Below, in pieces: positions 1 to 6,457 of a stretch of DNA of 9,903 nucleotides. The first letter of the stretch is position 1, and each line of letters starts with the position of its first letter. The notes beneath the pieces were generated by a model. That model was given only the letters and a program-made list of their open reading frames with translations, had not been told where the DNA came from and searched no databases. The stretch is taken from assembly GCA_003222455.1 (NCBI GenBank), contig QHWF01000149.1, forward strand, positions 3,429 through 13,331, in the 5' to 3' direction. Both the position numbers and the translations under genes were made by a program. The DNA is from Acidobacteriota bacterium. Lineage in GTDB: Bacteria; Acidobacteriota; Vicinamibacteria; Vicinamibacterales; CAVVIG01.

Positions 1-39
1 ATTCTCCGTTGTCTCCGTTGTCTCCGTTAGCGACGCGAC
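1..39. repeat. 9-bp tandem repeat next to the HEAT gene stop
   Basis: Three head-to-tail copies of TCTCCGTTG lie at 3-11, 12-20 and 21-29; the last copy ends in A instead of G. The two bases before position 3 do not continue the pattern, so the array seems to begin here. It lies in the non-coding stretch just past the stop codon of the minus-strand HEAT-repeat gene. No terminator-like hairpin is visible in these 39 bases. The function is unknown; it may be a simple slippage-generated microsatellite. Confidence 0.7.
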
Positions 40-1089
40 TCACCGCAGACCGAGGGCGAGGTTCACAATAGCGTCACGGTCGCCACGTACCCACGCCGTG
101 TCGATATCCTCATCAGATCGACCAGCGATTCGTCCCAGGATCCTGAACGCCGGCATCGCGTGGCCCTCGCTCTTCCATCGGGCCATCTCGACCAGCGGCA
201 CGATCGCGCGGGTCCGCAGCGCCGCGAGCAACTCGGGATCACGATCCGCCGAGAGCTCCATGAGCGCCAGCGACGCCTTGTTCCGGTCGGTCCACACCGG
301 AGAGTTGAGCAGCCGGATGAATGGGCCGGCCGGGATTTGCAGGCGGCCTCGCAGCACGGTTGCCTTCGCGCCGGCGATGACCACCAGAGCTCGAGCCGCA
401 TTGTTGCGCACGGACGCTGACGCATCGTTCATTCCCTGCACGAGATCGCCGATGACGTCCCGTTTGTCCGGCGCATAGGCCAGGATCTCGGCCGCCAGCG
501 CCCGGTGTTCATCATCGGAAGAATGGCGCAGAACGTCGCGCAGCCACCGGATATCGCGAGCCGCGTATCCGATGAAGCGCTGCGGAATGGCTCTCGCGCC
601 CGGATCATGGAGCAGCGAGTGCCCCTGCGATCGATCTTCAGCCGTGTCACCACGCTGCACGGCTGCCATCCAGGCCTGCGACAACTCGCGACCGGCCTGG
701 ACAACCTCCGGGGCGAGTCGGACACGGCCTCGGGGCGCCTGGCGGAAGCGCACGGCCGGCGCGGTCTGTTCCTCGAGTCCCACAAAAACGATGCCTCGTC
801 CCGCATCACAACAGGTGACATTGAGGTAGGCCCGCCGAACGCCAGCCAGCGCTGAGAGTCGGCGCTCCGATTCGACCACAAACGCGGGCGGCATCTCATC
901 CACGATTGAGACGATGTCGCCTTCCTTGACAGTGAGGGCGGCGCGCGCCTGCGCTTCCGTGACCCGGTGCAGGCCATAAAAATCGATGATCCCAACCTGC
1001 AGGCTCTGAGCGCACACGTCGCCGGCCCCTGCGGAGAACACGACGGCCATCGTCAATGCGACGGCACGGAGGGCGCCGTGGAGCTGCAT
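40..1089 (-). CDS. secreted POTRA-like / HEAT-repeat protein
   Basis: This 349-residue protein has an N-terminal hydrophobic segment (about residues 8-22) and a plausible signal-peptide cleavage after the CAQ motif near residue 28, so it is probably exported to the periplasm. Residues about 31-107 look like a POTRA-type fold: a beta-strand with IIDFYGLHRV, then 'GD' and a second segment in which a helix precedes GVRRAYLNV, with FVGLEE as the last strand. Residues about 175-325 are helix-rich with HEAT/Armadillo-like pairs, for example HRALAAEILAYAP, SVRNNAARALVVIAG and NKASLALMELS. The start codon lies 16 nt past the stop (1105-1107) that the upstream receptor gene probably once used; the receptor frame now overlaps it by 37 nt. 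The tight spacing suggests co-transcription and translational coupling. A scaffold or receptor-associated role is inference. No enzyme motif is seen, and the POTRA assignment rests on pattern recognition only. Confidence 0.8.
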   Translation of the reverse strand: MQLHGALRAVALTMAVVFSAGAGDVCAQSLQVGIIDFYGLHRVTEAQARAALTVKEGDIVSIVDEMPPAFVVESERRLSALAGVRRAYLNVTCCDAGRGIVFVGLEEQTAPAVRFRQAPRGRVRLAPEVVQAGRELSQAWMAAVQRGDTAEDRSQGHSLLHDPGARAIPQRFIGYAARDIRWLRDVLRHSSDDEHRALAAEILAYAPDKRDVIGDLVQGMNDASASVRNNAARALVVIAGAKATVLRGRLQIPAGPFIRLLNSPVWTDRNKASLALMELSADRDPELLAALRTRAIVPLVEMARWKSEGHAMPAFRILGRIAGRSDEDIDTAWVRGDRDAIVNLALGLR

Positions 1090-3803
1090 CTCAGGACATC
1101 ACCCTCAGAACGCGAACCGGAGGCCCAGCCGCGCGACCAGTGGCGGAAGGTCGCGTTCTGGTTGAGCAGGTTGAAGACATCCACCATCGCCTCGAGCTGC
1201 CGGCCCTGATTCAGCCGGAAAATCTTCGAGCCGCGCACGTCCCACAGCGCCACGTTGTCGAGTCTCGTCGCGCCCACCGGCGCCGGGCGCACGCTCACGG
1301 TTCCCTGGTTGAGACCCCGCACCGTAATCAGCTTCTGAACCGGCTGGCCGGTGAAGTACCGGAAATTCGTGCTGAACGTCACGGCGTGCGGGAACACGTA
1401 CGTGCCGACCAGCTTGCCGATATATGTGCTGTCCATGCCGATGAAGGCGGCCTGTCGATTCAGATTGGCGTTCGGATTGCCACTGTCGTACAGCCCCTTG
1501 TCGCGCCCAATCGTGAAGCCGGCGATCATCTGCCAGCGATCGATCATCCGCTTCGTGCCCGTGAACTCCACGCCGTGATAGGTGTCTTCGAGGCCATCGG
1601 CGTTCGTGATGACCCGGTTCGCCAGGCCCAGTGTCGCCGCGTCCTGGTTGTACACGGTCGTCGGCTGCCCGTCCGGACCGCTGACGGTAATTGCCGTGTA
1701 CGCGCTCGGCGGGACGGCCAGGTTCACGCCGCTGAAGCGGCGCCCGTTGTGCCGGCGATAGTAGGTGACGCCGGCTGAAAAATTCGGCAGCAGCTCGCGC
1801 TCGAGGCCCAGATCGAATTCGTCGGAGTACGGCTGTTTCAGGCCCGGATCGATCTTGTTCACCCGTCCGCCGTACGGCCGCGTCGATGGTCCGAGCTCCG
1901 TCGCCTGGGCAATGTTGTCGCCGTTCCGGTCGGTCCACGCTCGATAGTCGCCGCCGAGATCGTTGGGGTTGACCTGCTGCACCAGGCGCGTGCCTTCCTG
2001 CACCATGAAGCGGCCGTAGAACGCCTTGAGCGCCGTCTTGCCGTCGCCGCACATGTCGTACGACGCGCCCACGCGCCAGACACCGTTCTTCCAGAGCGGA
2101 ATGTTGTCGATGATGCCGAACGTCTGCGCCGGGAAGAACTGATTGCCCGGCTGCGACTGCGGCGGCGCGAGGCCGACGAGCCGTTCGAACCGGCCGCCGT
2201 AATTGACGGTGAGGCGCCGGTTGGCGACCCACGAATCCTGTCCGTATATCGAGATCGTGTTGATCTGGTTGTCGCCCGTAATCGGCGTGTTGTAGGTCTG
2301 GACCTCGAGCGGCGCGCCATCGAAGTAGCGCAGCACGTAGTTGCCGTTGGCGGCGTATTCATTCCGGTTGAACGCCCGGCCGTACTCGAATCCGGTCTTG
2401 ACGCTGTGCGAGCTCACGAAATACGACGCGGAAATGTTCGCCTGGTGGCGTGTGGCCAGGTTGATGTAGTCGTACGTCGCGGCGTCGGTCAGCGTGTGGC
2501 GCACGATGTCCTGGCGCGCCAGATCGTCCGGACCGACCTCCGACTGATAGTGCAGCGGAAAAATCAGATGGAGGTATCCATATCGCGCGTCGACGAACAG
2601 CGCCGGCGTCACGACCGACGTCCACTGGAACTGGCCGATGTAGGCTGGCTCGATCTGCCGCCACGAGGCTTTCTCCTGCACGAGATCGCTCGTCGGGCGG
2701 CGGAAAAACCGGTTCTGGTAGTTGAAATTGAATTCGCCGCTGATCTTGTTCCTGTCGTCGAGTTGCACCGTCGACTTGGCGACGAAGTTCGACTGGTGGT
2801 TCAGGTCGGGCGCCGGGGATCCATCGGCGCGCGTGATGCCGAGCACCTGCGTGCTGATGTCGAAGCGGCGATACGACGAGAAGAACCACGCCCGGTCTCG
2901 TTTGATGGGGCCGCCGAGATTGCCGTTCAGGTCGTAGATGTGATTGATCGGGTTCCCTTTCGTGATCCCCTGCGAGCGCAACTCGTCCGAGACGTTGTCT
3001 CCTTGAAACGACTTCTCTTCCCAGTAGATGCTCGCGCCGCCCCGCACCTGGTTGCCGCCCGATTTCGTCACGGTGTTCATGTACACACCGCCGGTCCCCA
3101 CTTCCGCCGGCGCGCCGTTGGTCATCACGTTGATTTCGGCAAAGCTGTCCTGGTCGAAGTAGAAGGCGGTCGCGCCGCCATTCCCGCCCGGCCAGTTCAA
3201 CTTCAGGCCGTTCACGGCGTATTCCTGCTGCCCCCCCATCGACCCATGGACGGCCATGGAGGTCTGTTGCGCGCTGCCGGCGCCGCCGACGTTGAACCCG
3301 CCCTCAGTCGCTCCGGGCACCTGTTCCACCGTGGACCAGATCTCCCGCGCCTGAGGGATCGCGGTGAGCAGGGCGCTGTCGAAGTTCGTGCCTTTGCTCG
3401 TGCTCTTGACATCGACGCTCGGCGACTGGCCGGCGACTTCCACCGTCTCGCTGACGGCTGCCACCTTCATCGTTTGATCAACGGTGGTCACGACCGCCAC
3501 GTTCACGCGAATGTCCTGTCGTGAGAGCGACGCGAACCCGGTGAGATCGAACTTGAGCGTGTAGACGCCCGGCGGCAGCGCGATGAAGCCGTACGCACCG
3601 CGTTCATTGGTCACACTGGATTGCGGCCGGATGATGGCCGGGCTCGCGAGCGTCACCGTCACGCCCGGCAGCACCGCATTCTGCTCGTCGGTCACGGTGC
3701 CGGTGATGGTGCCAGTCTGCGTCTGCGCGACCGAACGGGACGGTGCGCCCATGACGAGCGCCGTGGCGATGACGATGCCAAACCGGACCTTGAAACGGAT
3801 CAT
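1053..3803 (-). CDS. TonB-dependent receptor, Oar-like, with altered C-terminus
   Basis: This 916-residue outer-membrane receptor has a signal peptide (residues 1-27, ending SVAQ), then a carboxypeptidase-regulatory/Ig-like domain (about 30-115: GTITGTVTDEQNAVLPGVTV and ALPPGVYTLKFDLTGF). A plug region follows (about 140-255: VNGL, INVMTNGAPAEVGTGG, NTVTKSGGN), then a long barrel rich in aromatic strands. Such receptors import large or scarce ligands by TonB energy; the substrate cannot be told from sequence. The start at 3803 was chosen because the signal peptide begins there and GGAGG stands 5 nt upstream, while the frame upstream of it is not receptor-like. The frame ends abnormally. After NLLNQNATFRH (around 1140) it reads through non-family sequence to a stop at 1053-1055. 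A typical terminus, ARLGLRFAF then stop at 1105-1107, sits in the neighbouring frame. The end therefore looks frame-shifted, probably with a deletion of some residues, and the functional protein may be compromised. Confidence 0.88.
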   Translation of the reverse strand: MIRFKVRFGIVIATALVMGAPSRSVAQTQTGTITGTVTDEQNAVLPGVTVTLASPAIIRPQSSVTNERGAYGFIALPPGVYTLKFDLTGFASLSRQDIRVNVAVVTTVDQTMKVAAVSETVEVAGQSPSVDVKSTSKGTNFDSALLTAIPQAREIWSTVEQVPGATEGGFNVGGAGSAQQTSMAVHGSMGGQQEYAVNGLKLNWPGGNGGATAFYFDQDSFAEINVMTNGAPAEVGTGGVYMNTVTKSGGNQVRGGASIYWEEKSFQGDNVSDELRSQGITKGNPINHIYDLNGNLGGPIKRDRAWFFSSYRRFDISTQVLGITRADGSPAPDLNHQSNFVAKSTVQLDDRNKISGEFNFNYQNRFFRRPTSDLVQEKASWRQIEPAYIGQFQWTSVVTPALFVDARYGYLHLIFPLHYQSEVGPDDLARQDIVRHTLTDAATYDYINLATRHQANISASYFVSSHSVKTGFEYGRAFNRNEYAANGNYVLRYFDGAPLEVQTYNTPITGDNQINTISIYGQDSWVANRRLTVNYGGRFERLVGLAPPQSQPGNQFFPAQTFGIIDNIPLWKNGVWRVGASYDMCGDGKTALKAFYGRFMVQEGTRLVQQVNPNDLGGDYRAWTDRNGDNIAQATELGPSTRPYGGRVNKIDPGLKQPYSDEFDLGLERELLPNFSAGVTYYRRHNGRRFSGVNLAVPPSAYTAITVSGPDGQPTTVYNQDAATLGLANRVITNADGLEDTYHGVEFTGTKRMIDRWQMIAGFTIGRDKGLYDSGNPNANLNRQAAFIGMDSTYIGKLVGTYVFPHAVTFSTNFRYFTGQPVQKLITVRGLNQGTVSVRPAPVGATRLDNVALWDVRGSKIFRLNQGRQLEAMVDVFNLLNQNATFRHWSRGWASGSRSEGDVLRCSSTAPSVPSH

Positions 3804-3894
3804 GGAGACCTCCGTCAACAGTGGTGCGATGATACAGCCGGACGCGTCCTCGTACCCATTCCCGTCGCGACGGCCGTCCCGGAAGCTTGTTGTC
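3804..3894. promoter_or_regulatory. divergent promoter region with a 12-bp palindrome
   Basis: This 91-bp spacer lies between the start codons of the minus-strand receptor and the plus-strand acetyltransferase. It holds the perfect palindrome CCGTCGCGACGG at 3862-3873, overlapped by a second one, GACGGCCGTC, at 3869-3878. Together they give three alternating CCGTC/GACGG half-sites. A weak -10-like TATCAT is present on the minus strand at 3834-3829, but no convincing -35 is seen at 17 bp. The palindromes could be an operator; in GC-rich DNA a chance origin is also likely. Confidence 0.35.
3809..3813 (-). promoter_or_regulatory. ribosome binding site of the TonB receptor gene
   Basis: On the minus strand GGAGG lies 5 nt before the ATG at 3803. 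This strong Shine-Dalgarno decides the start: the open frame continues a further 52 codons upstream to 3959, but that extension overlaps the divergent acetyltransferase gene and would bury the signal peptide. Confidence 0.8.
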
Positions 3895-4398
3895 ATGGAT
3901 ATCCGCGCTGCAACTTCAGCAGATACCGACCGCATCTGGCAGATCCTCGCGCCGACCATCCGGGCCGGCGAAACCTACCCGCTGCCGCGCGACATGAGCC
4001 GCGACGAGGCGCTGGCCGATTGGTTCGCGCCGGACCACGAGGTCTTCGTGGCCGAACAGGACGGCGACATCGTCGGGACCTACTACCTGCGCGCGAACCA
4101 GCGAGGCGGCGGCTCGCATGTGGCCAATTGCGGATACATGACCGCGCCCTGGGCGACGGGCCGCGGTGTCGCTCGTCTGATGTGTCAGCATTCGCTCGCC
4201 TCCGCCGCCGCGCGAGGGTTCCGGGCCATGCAGTTCAACTTCGTGGTCAGCAGCAACGAGCGGGCGGTGCGGCTCTGGCAGGGCTGCGGATTCGACATCG
4301 TCGGACGCCTGCCGGCGGCATTCAGTCATCCCACACGGGGCGACGTCGACGCGCTGGTGATGTATCGCTCGCTCGTGCCTCAACCGCCGCAGCCCTAG
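3895..4398 (+). CDS. GNAT family N-acetyltransferase
   Basis: This 167-residue protein spans one GNAT domain and would transfer an acetyl group from acetyl-CoA to an amine in the cytoplasm. It starts with the typical first strand and helix (MDIRAATSADTDRIWQIL). Residues 47-66 form strands 2-4 (EVFVAEQDGDIVGTYYLR). Motif A covers about 77-108, with the pyrophosphate-binding loop ATGRGVA at 87-93 and the helix that follows. Motif B covers about 113-137, including NFVVSSNERAVRLWQGCGF, the usual asparagine and aromatic pattern near the CoA site. The start was chosen because the domain begins there; the open frame runs upstream to 3583, but that part is antisense to the receptor gene. The ribosome site is weak (GGAAG, about 10 nt before the ATG). 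It resembles the RimI and phosphinothricin-acetyltransferase-like groups; the substrate is unknown. It is divergent from the receptor and probably monocistronic. Confidence 0.88.
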   Translation: MDIRAATSADTDRIWQILAPTIRAGETYPLPRDMSRDEALADWFAPDHEVFVAEQDGDIVGTYYLRANQRGGGSHVANCGYMTAPWATGRGVARLMCQHSLASAAARGFRAMQFNFVVSSNERAVRLWQGCGFDIVGRLPAAFSHPTRGDVDALVMYRSLVPQPPQP

Positions 4399-4416
4399 CC
4401 GGCCGCTGAAATACGC

Positions 4417-4452
4417 AGCCTGCAGGCTTCAGGCTCATGGCTTTCGGCTTTG
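4417..4452 (-). repeat. heptamer array, left arm
   Basis: The perfect palindrome AGCCTGCAGGCT at 4417-4428 runs into four exact-period 7-bp units: GGCTTCA, GGCTCAT, GGCTTTC and GGCTTTG (4425-4452). Read on the minus strand the units fit NNRAGCC, the same consensus as the right-hand array about 100 bp away, which stands in the opposite orientation. Confidence 0.65.
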
Positions 4453-4454
4453 GA

Positions 4455-4546
4455 CCTGCTGTCGAGAAAATCGTCGTGCACGTGTACCGACGAGAACTCA
4501 CACGCAGCGAACGGAGCAACTCGATGCCCAACGGACTTTCAGCAGG
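4455..4546. other. spacer with nested inverted repeats
   Basis: The block between the two heptamer arrays is bounded by a perfect 7-bp inverted pair, CCTGCTG (4455-4461) and CAGCAGG (4540-4546). Inside it TCGTCG (4471-4476) and CGACGA (4488-4493) form a second stem with an 11-nt loop. The nested arrangement could fold into a structured RNA or cruciform, but short inverted pairs are common in GC-rich DNA, so this is weak evidence taken alone. Confidence 0.35.
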
Positions 4547-4553
4547 GCGCGCC

Positions 4554-4620
4554 TGGAGCCCAGAGCCCTGAGCCGAGAGCCGATTTGCCTCTAGAGAGCC
4601 CAGAGCCTGGAGGCAGAGCC
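4554..4620 (+). repeat. heptamer array, right arm
   Basis: Units of 7 bp with consensus NNGAGCC follow each other: TGGAGCC, CAGAGCC, CTGAGCC and GAGAGCC (4554-4581). A 12-bp interruption comes next (4582-4593), then GAGAGCC, CAGAGCC, TGGAGGC and a partial AGAGCC (4594-4620). Copies are degenerate mainly in the first two or three positions. The array is inverted relative to the left arm at 4417-4452. Confidence 0.7.
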
Positions 4621-4636
4621 GCAGGCGTACTCTGCC
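4612..4636. repeat. small 7-bp hairpin after the heptamer array
   Basis: GGCAGAG at 4612-4618 and CTCTGCC at 4630-4636 are perfect inverted copies with an 11-nt loop. No T-run follows, so it is not a canonical intrinsic terminator. It may simply extend the repeat structure. Confidence 0.4.
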
Positions 4637-4713
4637 CCGATGGCGACTAAGTTCCGCCGATCCGCGCCCGGTTATGGTGACAGTCGTCAGAGAGCCCCCG
4701 CCACGGAGCCTGA

Positions 4714-5586
4714 ATGGCGTCGATCGATGCTGGCGTGCGGATTGCTGTCATTCCATTGCATCTCCAAAAACGGATCTCGAAACCCAATCATATGGCTCGC
4801 CCGCAAATCGGTCTGGCGCTCGGAGGAGGATTTGCCCGCGGCATCGCGCACGCCGGCGTGCTGCGTGTCTTCGAGCGCAGCGGCATTTCCCTTCATTGCA
4901 TCACCGGTGTGAGCGCGGGGTCGATCGTCGCGGCCGCCTACGCCAGCGGCGTCTCGCCAGACGAGATCGCTCGCGCGGGCTCTGCCGTGCGGTTCCGTGA
5001 CGTGGCGCGCTGGAGCCTGTGCCGGACGGGTTTCATGGCCACCGAGCGGATGGCGCGGTTCCTGCGCCATTTGCTCAAAACGCATCGCTTCGAGGAAATG
5101 CGGATTCCTCTCGGCGTGGTCGCGACCGACCTGTGTACAGGCGAAGCGGTCTCGTTTCGCGATGTTGGCGACGTGTTCGTGCCCATTCGCGGGAGCTGCG
5201 CCTATCCCGGTCTGTTTCAGCCGGTGCGCTCGGGTGACCGGTTGCTCGTGGACGGCGCCATGAGCATGGAGATTCCCGCCATGCAGGCGCGCGAACTCGG
5301 CGCCACGCATGTCATCTCGGTGGCATTGCCGGCGCCGAAGATCCGGCGACCTCCGTCCGACGTCTTTCAGGTGATCCGCCGATGCTTCCAGATCATGCAG
5401 GGCCGGTCCGAGCGCGGCTGGCGCGAGGTGAGCGACCTGGTAATCGCCCCCGATCTCGGCACCATCGAATGGGACAGTTTCGAGTCGGGGCCGGACATGG
5501 TGAAAGCCGGAGAAGCGGCGGCACTGGCGGCATTGCCGGTGATTGAATCCTGGTTCCTGGAGGAATCGTCCGAGTTGACCGCTTGA
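4714..5586 (+). CDS. patatin-like phospholipase family protein (RssA/NTE-type)
   Basis: This 290-residue serine hydrolase of the patatin family probably cleaves acyl groups from lipids. The oxyanion glycine loop is LALGGGFARG (about residues 34-43), the nucleophile elbow is GVSAG (Ser67), and the catalytic Asp lies in DGA (Asp180). The family uses a Ser-Asp dyad, and both residues are present, so the enzyme looks intact. The compact single-domain form resembles RssA-like bacterial proteins rather than the multidomain NTE homologues. There is no signal peptide or transmembrane segment. The start at 4714 has a GGAG site 5 nt upstream. An alternative ATG at 4792, giving 264 residues beginning MARPQIGLALGGG, fits the usual family N-terminus better but has no clear ribosome site. 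The first 26 residues are therefore uncertain. It lies between the heptamer-repeat region and the succinate dehydrogenase operon, with no evident functional link to the latter. Confidence 0.88.
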   Translation: MASIDAGVRIAVIPLHLQKRISKPNHMARPQIGLALGGGFARGIAHAGVLRVFERSGISLHCITGVSAGSIVAAAYASGVSPDEIARAGSAVRFRDVARWSLCRTGFMATERMARFLRHLLKTHRFEEMRIPLGVVATDLCTGEAVSFRDVGDVFVPIRGSCAYPGLFQPVRSGDRLLVDGAMSMEIPAMQARELGATHVISVALPAPKIRRPPSDVFQVIRRCFQIMQGRSERGWREVSDLVIAPDLGTIEWDSFESGPDMVKAGEAAALAALPVIESWFLEESSELTA

Positions 5587-5611
5587 AAACCTTCGCCGCC
5601 CTCGATATGGT
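5583..5611 (+). promoter_or_regulatory. candidate sigma-70 promoter of the sdh operon
   Basis: TTGAAA at 5583-5588 (5 of 6 bases match the -35 consensus) and TATGGT at 5606-5611 (4 of 6 match the -10) are separated by exactly 17 bp. The -35 overlaps the patatin stop codon. Transcription would begin near 5618, leaving a leader of about 30 nt before the anchor gene. Because the Acidobacteriota promoter consensus is assumed and not known here, this is a candidate only. Confidence 0.4.
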
Positions 5612-5647
5612 AGGCCGTCTCAGGCCAACCAGCAGAGAGCGTGTTTC

Positions 5648-6457
5648 ATGGCCGTGTCGACAGTACCGGTCCGGATGGTTCAGCGCCGATTAGGGGAGAC
5701 TGCGCGACGCGACGTCTGGTGGCTGCAGCCGTTGCTCGTGTTCCTCGGCCTTTCCACGTTCATCGTCTACGCAACGTGGGCGGCGTTTCAGGGCGATCAT
5801 TATTCGTACGGCCCCTATCTCTCGCCGTTTTATTCGCCGGAGATCGTCGGCCCCTCCCCCCACAGCTGGTTCGGACCGAGGCCGGCGTCGTGGCCCGGGT
5901 GGCTGCCGTTCTCGCCTGCGCTGTTGATCCTGCCGATCCCCGGGCTGTTCCGGGTCACCTGCTACTACTACCGCGGCGCCTACTACAAAGCCTTCTGGGC
6001 CGATCCGCCGTCGTGCACGGTCGGCGAGCCGCGGTCCAGTTACTGGGGCGAGAATTCGTTCCCGCTCGTCCTGCAGAACGTCCATCGGTACATGCTGTTC
6101 ATCTCGGTGTTTATCCTGCTCATTCTGGCGTTCGACGCGTGGAAGGCGCTGTGGTTCACCGATCCGGCGAACGGCACGGTGTCGTTCGGGATCGGCGTCG
6201 GCACGCTGGTGCTCGCCGCGAATGTGGTGCTGCTCAGCGGCTATCTGTTCGGATGTCACTCGATGCGTCACGTCATCGGCGGCTGCGTCGATCAGCTCTC
6301 GCGCGCGCCGTTCGGCGTCCGCGCGTACGACTGCGTGAGCTGTCTCAATCGCCAGCACATGCTCTGGGCATGGAGCAGCCTGTTCTCGGTCGGCTTCGCT
6401 GATCTCTACGTCCGGCTCTGCTCGATGGGCGTGTGGTCGGACGTCAGGATCTGGTGA
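5648..6457 (+). CDS. sdhC: succinate dehydrogenase membrane anchor, five-helix Sdh1-like type
   Basis: This 269-residue membrane protein is encoded directly before SdhA and SdhB. Five hydrophobic segments are visible: about 25-48, 85-104, 146-167, 180-203 and 239-258. It would anchor the dehydrogenase to the cytoplasmic membrane and pass electrons to quinone. It lacks similarity to the short three-helix SdhC and SdhD pair of E. coli, and a single longer subunit stands in for both. Candidate metal ligands cluster at the end of helix 4 and the start of helix 5: Cys203-His204, His208, Cys229, Cys232 and His237. His146 starts helix 3. Mycobacterial Sdh1, with the same gene order and a similar five-helix anchor, has been reported to hold a membrane-embedded Rieske-type 2Fe-2S cluster; that this protein does so too is inference. 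The ribosome site is weak (AGAGAG, about 8 nt before the ATG). The stop overlaps the sdhA start (TGATG), indicating translational coupling. Confidence 0.75.
   Translation: MAVSTVPVRMVQRRLGETARRDVWWLQPLLVFLGLSTFIVYATWAAFQGDHYSYGPYLSPFYSPEIVGPSPHSWFGPRPASWPGWLPFSPALLILPIPGLFRVTCYYYRGAYYKAFWADPPSCTVGEPRSSYWGENSFPLVLQNVHRYMLFISVFILLILAFDAWKALWFTDPANGTVSFGIGVGTLVLAANVVLLSGYLFGCHSMRHVIGGCVDQLSRAPFGVRAYDCVSCLNRQHMLWAWSSLFSVGFADLYVRLCSMGVWSDVRIW

Larger units (their letters stand above)
4399..4713. other. gene-free 315-bp region with inverted heptamer arrays
   Basis: No credible gene is seen here. Short open frames on both strands have biased, Arg/Pro/Ala-rich composition without any family signal. 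The stretch holds a minus-oriented heptamer array (4417-4452), a spacer of about 100 bp with nested inverted repeats, a plus-oriented heptamer array (4554-4620), and a small 7-bp hairpin (4612-4618 with 4630-4636). The last 75 bases before the patatin gene contain no clear -35/-10 pair. Confidence 0.7.

Noticed and set aside
1105..2232. Separate minus-strand gene in the frame that carries LGLRFAF
   Set aside because: Only its last dozen codons look like receptor sequence; the rest is an Arg/Ala/Gly-rich shadow of the receptor frame. It marks a frame change near 1140, not a second gene.
2406..3524. 372-codon plus-strand open frame inside the TonB receptor gene
   Set aside because: Composition is Arg/Val/His-rich and low in Lys, with no family motif. 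The minus-strand receptor is clearly the coding frame here. The open frames at 1056-1778 and 3621-4409 were rejected for the same reason.
3829..3834. TATCAT as a -10 element for the TonB receptor
   Set aside because: No acceptable -35 hexamer is found 16-18 bp upstream on the minus strand, so it is mentioned only within the divergent region.
4322..4531. 69-codon minus-strand open frame in the gene-free region
   Set aside because: It overlaps the 3' end of the acetyltransferase gene and the left heptamer array, shows no clear ribosome site or domain, and is not gene-like in composition.
4612..4636. Possible intrinsic terminator
   Set aside because: The hairpin has a 7-bp stem but no T-run after it, and it lies just upstream of the patatin gene rather than directly behind the GNAT stop.
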